Assembly: GCA_018798825.1 (NCBI GenBank)
Contig: CP076355.1
Span: 248,001 to 312,000, forward strand
Direction: 5' to 3'
DNA: 64,000 nt
From: Ochrobactrum sp. BTU1
Lineage (GTDB): Bacteria; Pseudomonadota; Alphaproteobacteria; Rhizobiales; Rhizobiaceae
The stretch's first letter is position 1. Each line of letters opens with the position of its first letter. Positions 59,582 through 64,000 of this stretch are shown here, in pieces. The notes below the pieces were generated by a model. That model was not told the DNA's origin, made no database searches, and was given only the letters and a program-made list of their open reading frames with translations. The position numbers were made by a program, and so were the translations under genes.

Positions 59582-60073
59582 ATGAGCGATACGGCAATCG
59601 ATAAGGACGGTAAAGCAAAAGGCTCTTTGGTGGGCCTGTTGGGCGCTGTTGCAGTGCTGACTGCAATCGCTGGCGGTGGAGGATGGTATCTGGGTGGCGT
59701 TATCTCAGATGACCAGCAAGCCGCAGTTAAATCGACGACGAAGGAGGACAAGCCGAAGCAGGGTGATTTTGAATCGCGCTCCATTGGAACCATCATCCCT
59801 CTGCAGCCGATTGTGACCAATCTTGGTATTCCTCAGACCACATGGGTCCGACTTGAGGCGGCGCTTGTTGCAAAGCCGGGCCGTGAAATTCCGCCCTCAG
59901 TTGCGGCCAGTGTGGGCGATGATTTCATGAGCTTCCTGCGGAGCGTCAATCTCATGCAGTTGCAGGGTGCCGCTGGTTTGGCCTATTTGCGTGCCGATCT
60001 TGAAGAACGGGCGCGGATGCGTTCGGAAGGCGCGGTCGACCGCGTTTTCATTTCGACGCTGGTAGTAGAATGA
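59582..60073 (+). CDS. fliL: Flagellar basal-body-associated protein FliL
   Basis: A 163-residue inner-membrane protein with one TM helix (LVGLLGAVAVLTAIAGGGGWYLGG, about residues 18-40) and a periplasmic stomatin-like domain ending FLRSVNLMQLQGAAGLAYLRADLEERARMRSEGAVDRVFISTLVVE. FliL sits around the stator units. The ATG follows the flgH stop by 12 bases, and the stop overlaps the fliP start by four. Confidence 0.93.
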   Translation: MSDTAIDKDGKAKGSLVGLLGAVAVLTAIAGGGGWYLGGVISDDQQAAVKSTTKEDKPKQGDFESRSIGTIIPLQPIVTNLGIPQTTWVRLEAALVAKPGREIPPSVAASVGDDFMSFLRSVNLMQLQGAAGLAYLRADLEERARMRSEGAVDRVFISTLVVE

Positions 60074-60807
60074 AGAAAATTTTCGCCCTGAGTGGCTTGC
60101 TGACGTTGGTCTTTATTTCTGTTGCCCATGCACAAGCCTTGTCACTGGATAGTCTTCTTCCAGCCGGAAGTGGTGCAGCCAGCGGACAGATTGTTCAGCT
60201 GTTTGGCATTCTGACGGTTCTGTCGGTGGCGCCCGGCTTGCTGATCATGGTCACAAGCTTCACCCGTTTTGCCATTGCATTCTCGCTTTTGCGCTCGGGG
60301 CTTGGGCTTCAGACGGCTCCTGCAAGCATGGTGATGATCTCGCTGGCTTTATTCATGACCTTCTATGTCATGGCACCAGTGTTTGATCGTGCCTGGAACA
60401 ATGGCTTGCAGCCTTTGATGCGCAATGAGATCACGCAGGACGTGGCATTTCGTGAAATTTCGAATCCATTTCGGGAATTTATGATGCGCGAAGTGCGCGA
60501 CAAGGACTTACGCCTGTTTGAAGATCTAGCAGATCCGGCATTTCGCACGGGTGAAGACGGCATTGTTGATTTCCGCGTGTTGGTTCCGGCCTTCATGATT
60601 TCTGAATTACGACGTGGTTTTGAAATCGGCTTCCTGATCGTTCTGCCGTTTCTGGTGATCGATTTAGTGGTGGCGACGCTCACCATGTCGATGGGTATGA
60701 TGATGTTGCCGCCGACCGTGATATCCCTGCCGTTCAAAATACTATTTTTCGTGCTGATCGATGGCTGGAATATCTTGGTCGGAAGCCTGATACGATCATT
60801 CTCCTAA
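60070..60807 (+). CDS. fliP: Flagellar export gate protein FliP
   Basis: A 245-residue export-gate protein with a cleavable signal peptide (KIFALSGLLTLVFISVAHAQA) and four membrane segments. LTVLSVAPGLLIMVTSFTRFAIAFSLLRSGLGLQTAPASMVMISLALFMTFYVMAPVFD and LVPAFMISELRRGFEIGFLIVLPFLVIDLVVATLTMSMGMMMLPPTVISLPFKILFFVLIDGW are diagnostic. FliQ and FliR are not adjacent. It ends the rightward basal-body operon. Confidence 0.97.
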   Translation: MKKIFALSGLLTLVFISVAHAQALSLDSLLPAGSGAASGQIVQLFGILTVLSVAPGLLIMVTSFTRFAIAFSLLRSGLGLQTAPASMVMISLALFMTFYVMAPVFDRAWNNGLQPLMRNEITQDVAFREISNPFREFMMREVRDKDLRLFEDLADPAFRTGEDGIVDFRVLVPAFMISELRRGFEIGFLIVLPFLVIDLVVATLTMSMGMMMLPPTVISLPFKILFFVLIDGWNILVGSLIRSFS

Positions 60808-60838
60808 GTCGACGGGTGCCAAATCAATAGCTTGTTAG

Positions 60839-60882
60839 GCATTTCTAACAAAAGTGCGAAGCGGCTTTGTGTGGGATAATGC
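60839..60882 (-). repeat. REP/RIME-like element, second type, copy B (inverted)
   Basis: On the minus strand it reads GCATTATCCC, then ACACAAAGCCGCTTCGCAC, then TTTTGTTAGAAATGC. The core AAAGCCGCTTCGCACTTTTG is identical to copy A at 31254-31297. Confidence 0.8.
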
Positions 60883-61030
60883 GCCAAAAAAATGGGTTTA
60901 GAGCGGTACCAACGTTTCCATTTTAACTGGACTGCAATACGCCTCCCAAGGAGGTGGCATCCTCCAAAATGAAGGTTCATTAAAAACGATCGCATTATAT
61001 TAATATATTCTTAACAATTGGATTATAGTG

Positions 61031-61111
61031 CTACTAGCCATAGTAGGTCCCACGCGTTTCGTGGTGACAGGCATGATGCCGCTCTCCTATGCCGGTAATT
61101 TTCAATCCGGC
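61031..61111 (+). promoter_or_regulatory. Stem-loop cluster in the flagellin 5' leader
   Basis: Three short hairpins lie in a row upstream of fliC: CTACTA/TAGTAG (61031-61046), CCACG/CGTGG (61050-61064) and GCCGG/CCGGC (61091-61111). In alphaproteobacteria FlbT acts post-transcriptionally on the flagellin mRNA 5' region, so this may be its target. The link is inferred. Confidence 0.5.
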
Positions 61112-61147
61112 CTGTCCCTCAAGTTTGTTTTCCCAAGGGGCAATTCA

Positions 61148-62035
61148 ATGTCTAGCATTCTTACTAACTCTTCAGCTCTTACCGCTCTTCAGACCCTTTC
61201 CTCGACCAACAAGTCGCTGGAAACCACGCAGAACCGTATTTCGACCGGCTTGCGCATCGGTGAAGCTGCTGACAATGCATCTTACTGGTCGATTGCAACC
61301 TCGATGAAGTCCGACAACAAGGCCAATTCGGCTGTTCAGGACGCTCTTGGCCTCGGTGCCGGCAAGGTCGACACTGCATATACTGCAATCAACGACATCA
61401 AGGACCAGGTTGACAAGATGAAGTCGCTTCTGGTTAGCGCTCAGGGCGCCAGCCAGGAAGACCAGAAGAAGGTCGCGACCGAACTGAAAGCAATCCAGTC
61501 GCAGATCAAGTCGTCTGCCAGCAACGCGAACTACGCTGGTTCGAACCTGCTCGTGAACGACGCCGCTGCAACTTCGGACCTTAAGGTTGTTGCATCGTAC
61601 AACCGTACCGGCACCACCGTAACGATCGATACCGTTGACGTTGCTGCTGCTGACGTACAGGTTTTTGCTGACGCTGCAGGCACCGGCGGTATCGCTGGCG
61701 GTCTTGTTGCCGATACGTTCTTCGACCCATCCACAGCAAAGCTTGACGACGCTGCAATCAAGACTGCTCTGGAATCGGTTGAAACCGCTCTGGACAAGCT
61801 CACCACCGGTGCAGCCTCGCTCGGTGCTGCAAAGGCACGTATCGACACCCAGAAGAGCTTCATTTCCAAGCTCAGCGACTCGGTTGAAAAGGGCGTTGGT
61901 ACGCTCGTTGACGCCGACATGAACAAGGAATCGGCTCGTTTGTCGGCTCTGCAGGTTCAGCAGCAGCTGGGCGTTCAGGCTCTCTCGATCGCTAACTCGT
62001 CGAGCCAGTCAATCCTGTCGCTGTTCCGCGGCTAA
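61148..62035 (+). CDS. fliC: Flagellin
   Basis: A 295-residue filament protein. The D0/D1 ends are conserved: SSILTNSSALTALQTLSSTNKSLETTQNRISTGLRIGEAADNASYWSIATSMKSDN at the N-terminus, and AKARIDTQKSFISKLSDSVEKGVGTLVDADMNKESARLSALQVQQQLGVQALSIANSSSQSILSLFR at the C-terminus. The short variable centre (about residues 135-225) means no large D2/D3 domain, as in Brucella and Rhizobium flagellins. The ATG at 61148 has AGGGG upstream; the open frame to 61028 is leader. A clear terminator follows. Confidence 0.95.
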   Translation: MSSILTNSSALTALQTLSSTNKSLETTQNRISTGLRIGEAADNASYWSIATSMKSDNKANSAVQDALGLGAGKVDTAYTAINDIKDQVDKMKSLLVSAQGASQEDQKKVATELKAIQSQIKSSASNANYAGSNLLVNDAAATSDLKVVASYNRTGTTVTIDTVDVAAADVQVFADAAGTGGIAGGLVADTFFDPSTAKLDDAAIKTALESVETALDKLTTGAASLGAAKARIDTQKSFISKLSDSVEKGVGTLVDADMNKESARLSALQVQQQLGVQALSIANSSSQSILSLFRG

Positions 62036-62065
62036 TCATTTAGCTGATACAGTTGATACTTCGAG

Positions 62066-62100
62066 GGGCGTGGAATTTATTCCGCGCCCTTCTTCTTTTC
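62066..62100 (+). terminator. Intrinsic terminator after fliC
   Basis: GGGCGTGGAA and TTCCGCGCCC arms (one T-G wobble) around a 4-base loop, followed by the T-rich tract TTCTTCTTTTC. Confidence 0.88.
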
Positions 62101-62170
62101 TAAAAAGCTACTTCTTCAGTCATGTCGACACTTTCGCGCAAGCTTCGCGATCTATTTTGTTCGCATCAGG

Positions 62171-63919
62171 ATGGCGGTGGTATCGATGCAGCAAAATTTC
62201 CAGCAATTACTCCAACAGCTTAAGGGAACGCTCGGCAAGCTTGGCGCGCGAAAACTTATTGCGCTCGGACTTGTCGGGGCTGCATTGATGGGCGCTATTC
62301 TTTATACGAGCGTCTATCTGAGTCGCCCCTCCTATGAGACACTTTATGTCGGCCTTTCGCGCGATGACGTGAATCGTATGGGTTTGGCGCTCGGTGAAGC
62401 GGGCATCGCTTTCGACGTAAAGTCTGACGGTTCATCGATCCTTGTTCCTGTCGGCAAGGCAGAACAGGCGCGTATGTATCTGGCTGAAAAAGGTCTGCCG
62501 ACGTCAAATAACGCCGGTTACGAGCTTTTCGACAATATGGGCTCGCTTGGCTTGACGTCGTTTATGCAGGAAATCACACATGTTCGTGCGCTTGAAGGTG
62601 AGATCGCCCGCACCATTCAGGCCATTCGAGGCGTCAAAGCTGCACGTGTCCACATCGTCATGGCCGAAAAAGGCTCGTTCCGTCGCGGTGACCAGAAGCC
62701 GTCTGCCTCGGTTGTGATCCGTGCTGAAGGCGGGTTTGCCGCTGAATCCGCACAGTCGATCCGCCAACTGGTTGCAGCCGCCGTACCATCGCTTGATGCT
62801 TCGTCCATTACGGTTCTCGATACCAATGGTCGTCTGCTCGCTTCGGCCGGGGAAGCTGCGAATGGTGCTGCTCTTCTGACTGCGTCGCTTGAACAGCAAG
62901 TGGCTGGCAATGTGGATGAGAGCATCCGCAAGGCGCTTGCTCCATATCTCGGTGTTGGTCACTTTCAGAGCAGTGTTCAGGCAACGCTTGATACCGACCG
63001 CCGTCAGACCAACGAAACTCAGTTCGATCCTGAATCGCGTGTTGAACGTTCTGTTCGTGTTGTTCGCGAAAGCGGGGACTCCCGCAACGCACGCAATGAC
63101 AATGCCACCGGCGTTGAGCAGAATATTCCGCAAGAAGAAATTCAGAACCGCAACGGCGAAAGCTCGTCTGAAAAGACCGATCGCCGCGAAGAACTCACTA
63201 ATTACGAAATGAACACCAAGACGGTGTCCACAGTCAGCGATGGCTACACCATCAAACGTCTGTCGATTGCCGTCGTTATCGATCAGGCGCGTCTGCTTGA
63301 AACGGCGGGCACCACGCCGCCTCCTGCAGATTTCGTCGATCAGCAGATCTTGAGAATCCGCGACCTCGTTGCAACGGCCGCCGGTCTCAATGCCGACCGT
63401 GGGGATGTGATCAACGTAACGGCTGTCAACTTTCTCAGCCCTGCTGGCGCGGATATGGAGCCGGTTTCCACGCCATGGTCCGAGCAGCTGATGCGTCAGA
63501 GTGGTTCTTACGTCAATGCGTTGGCAATTCTTGCTGCCGTTGCGTTCCTGATCTGGTTTGGTGTTCGTCCTTTGCTCCGCGATCAGAACGCAAAGCCATC
63601 CGGAACAGAAGTTGCGCTGCGTCAACCGGCTGATGTCGCTGTGCCAAACTTTGTTGGTGATGCACAGCAGGCCATCGCCGGTGAGGGCGCTAAGGCAGTG
63701 ATCGGTGGACCAGAAGCCTATGCTGATCAGATGAAGACGAGCCTTAGCGACCTGCGTCAGCGTATGCGTATGCCTGCTAAGCTACGTCTCGAACAGATGA
63801 TTGAGATGGATGAAGAGCGCGTCGCTGCAGTTCTCAAGCAATGGATCCACGAAACCGCTATCAAGCAGGATGCAGCATCAAACCAGCGATCTGTAATGCC
63901 GGAGCTCGAGGCTGCCTGA
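62171..63919 (+). CDS. fliF: Flagellar MS-ring protein FliF
   Basis: A 582-residue MS-ring subunit. The first TM helix is near residues 27-49. The periplasmic ring domains contain YETLYVGLSRDDVNRMGLALGEAGIAFDVKSDGSSILVPVGKAEQARMYLAEKGLPTSN and FMQEITHVRALEGEIARTIQAIRGVKAARVHIVMAEKGSF. The second TM helix is near residue 455 (YVNALAILAAVAFLIWFGVRPLL), and the C-terminal FliG-binding tail ends KQWIHETAIKQDAASNQ. The start at 62171 (ATGG) or at the Met five codons later is uncertain. It is a separate unit after the fliC terminator. Confidence 0.95.
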   Translation: MAVVSMQQNFQQLLQQLKGTLGKLGARKLIALGLVGAALMGAILYTSVYLSRPSYETLYVGLSRDDVNRMGLALGEAGIAFDVKSDGSSILVPVGKAEQARMYLAEKGLPTSNNAGYELFDNMGSLGLTSFMQEITHVRALEGEIARTIQAIRGVKAARVHIVMAEKGSFRRGDQKPSASVVIRAEGGFAAESAQSIRQLVAAAVPSLDASSITVLDTNGRLLASAGEAANGAALLTASLEQQVAGNVDESIRKALAPYLGVGHFQSSVQATLDTDRRQTNETQFDPESRVERSVRVVRESGDSRNARNDNATGVEQNIPQEEIQNRNGESSSEKTDRREELTNYEMNTKTVSTVSDGYTIKRLSIAVVIDQARLLETAGTTPPPADFVDQQILRIRDLVATAAGLNADRGDVINVTAVNFLSPAGADMEPVSTPWSEQLMRQSGSYVNALAILAAVAFLIWFGVRPLLRDQNAKPSGTEVALRQPADVAVPNFVGDAQQAIAGEGAKAVIGGPEAYADQMKTSLSDLRQRMRMPAKLRLEQMIEMDEERVAAVLKQWIHETAIKQDAASNQRSVMPELEAA

Positions 63920-63921
63920 TT

Positions 63922-64000
63922 ATGAGCACGCTCGCACTCAGCCGCTACCTTCCTGATTTCTCGACGCATCGTATCGCCGACGAAGCGGTCGAAATCATTG
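63922..64000 (+). CDS. Start of a gene after fliF (runs off the right edge)
   Basis: An ATG 2 bases after the fliF stop opens 26 codons (starting MSTLALSRYLPDFSTHRIADE) to the window end. The tight spacing suggests co-transcription with fliF. The visible part is too short to assign; in other Rhizobiales a regulator gene (visN) or an unknown protein follows fliF. Confidence 0.55.
   Translation, partial: MSTLALSRYLPDFSTHRIADEAVEII

Larger units (their letters stand above)
60808..61147. other. Region between fliP and the flagellin gene
   Basis: About 340 bases without a gene. It holds the inverted REP-like element (60839-60882), an AT-rich stretch with several TATA-like hexamers (60970-61025) that could be the flagellin promoter, and the stem-loop-rich leader described separately. 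Confidence 0.6.

Noticed and set aside
62504..63625. Open frame (373 codons) opposite fliF
   Set aside because: Antisense shadow; the fliF frame carries diagnostic MS-ring motifs.
1..64000. tRNA, rRNA, insertion sequences, CRISPR arrays
   Set aside because: No cloverleaf with a conserved T-loop, no rRNA-like stretch, no transposase and no regularly spaced repeats were noticed on reading both strands; a covariance-model scan was not possible.

Overview
The window reads as chromosomal DNA of a Brucellaceae member (Brucella/Ochrobactrum type), most likely from the secondary chromosome. This rests on recognisable products: an Omp10 lipoprotein beside hemH, homospermidine synthase, the LuxR-type regulator VjbR next to a large flagellar locus, and a Rhizobiales-style flagellar gene order with MotE, DUF6468 and DUF1217 proteins. 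No rRNA, tRNA, CRISPR array, insertion sequence or intact prophage was seen. The only phage-like trace is a broken muramidase gene at 10.9-11.4 kb.

Layout. 0-6.1 kb (minus strand): start of hemH, omp10, homospermidine synthase, a pabB/pabC-like folate pair and oligoendopeptidase F. 6.3-10.1 kb (plus): a response regulator of NtrC architecture with an eroded ATPase core, and a DUF882 cell-wall peptidase-like protein with a long Ala/Pro tail. 10.1-16.2 kb: KDPG aldolase, muramidase remnant, tRNA hydroxylase TrhO, the molybdate transporter modABC, a GNAT acetyltransferase and a small membrane protein. 16.2-20.2 kb (minus): a NicO nickel/cobalt transporter with its DUF1007 partner, then an amidase and a LysR regulator. 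20.2-22.7 kb: a long structured leader containing a candidate 39-codon ORF, ornithine/lysine decarboxylase, and a GNAT enzyme. 22.7-33.5 kb: a cell-surface polysaccharide locus (Wzz-like protein, flippase, several glycosyltransferases, an O-antigen ligase/polymerase-like protein, two Gfo/Idh/MocA oxidoreductases). 33.6-40 kb: a MOSC protein, 6-phosphogluconate dehydrogenase and a four-gene ABC importer of the polyamine/iron type. 40.3-45.7 kb: an EmrAB-type efflux pair with a divergent TetR gene and two matching operator palindromes, then vjbR and a conserved unknown gene. 45.7-64 kb: two divergent flagellar operons (motA-fliM-DUF6468-fliN-fliG-flhB leftward; DUF1217-flgF-fliI through fliP rightward), then flagellin and fliF.

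How the genes fit together. Decarboxylase, homospermidine synthase and the spermidine/putrescine-type importer suggest a polyamine theme: ornithine to putrescine to homospermidine, with the decarboxylase apparently controlled by its RNA leader. The polysaccharide genes would make, flip and extend a surface glycan; no priming glycosyltransferase is present, so it must be encoded elsewhere. VjbR, known in Brucella to control virulence and flagellar genes, sits at the border of the flagellar block without a luxI partner.

A family of dispersed 39-45 bp palindromic elements of the Rhizobiales REP/RIME kind sits at operon boundaries and within operons (seven copies found). Three convergent gene pairs share a 4-base stop-codon overlap, leaving no room for an intrinsic terminator. 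The observations that look least described are the decarboxylase leader with its embedded ORF, the NtrC-like regulator without a sigma-54 contact loop, the TetR operator pair, the stem-loops in the flagellin 5' leader and the placement of the palindromic elements inside operons.
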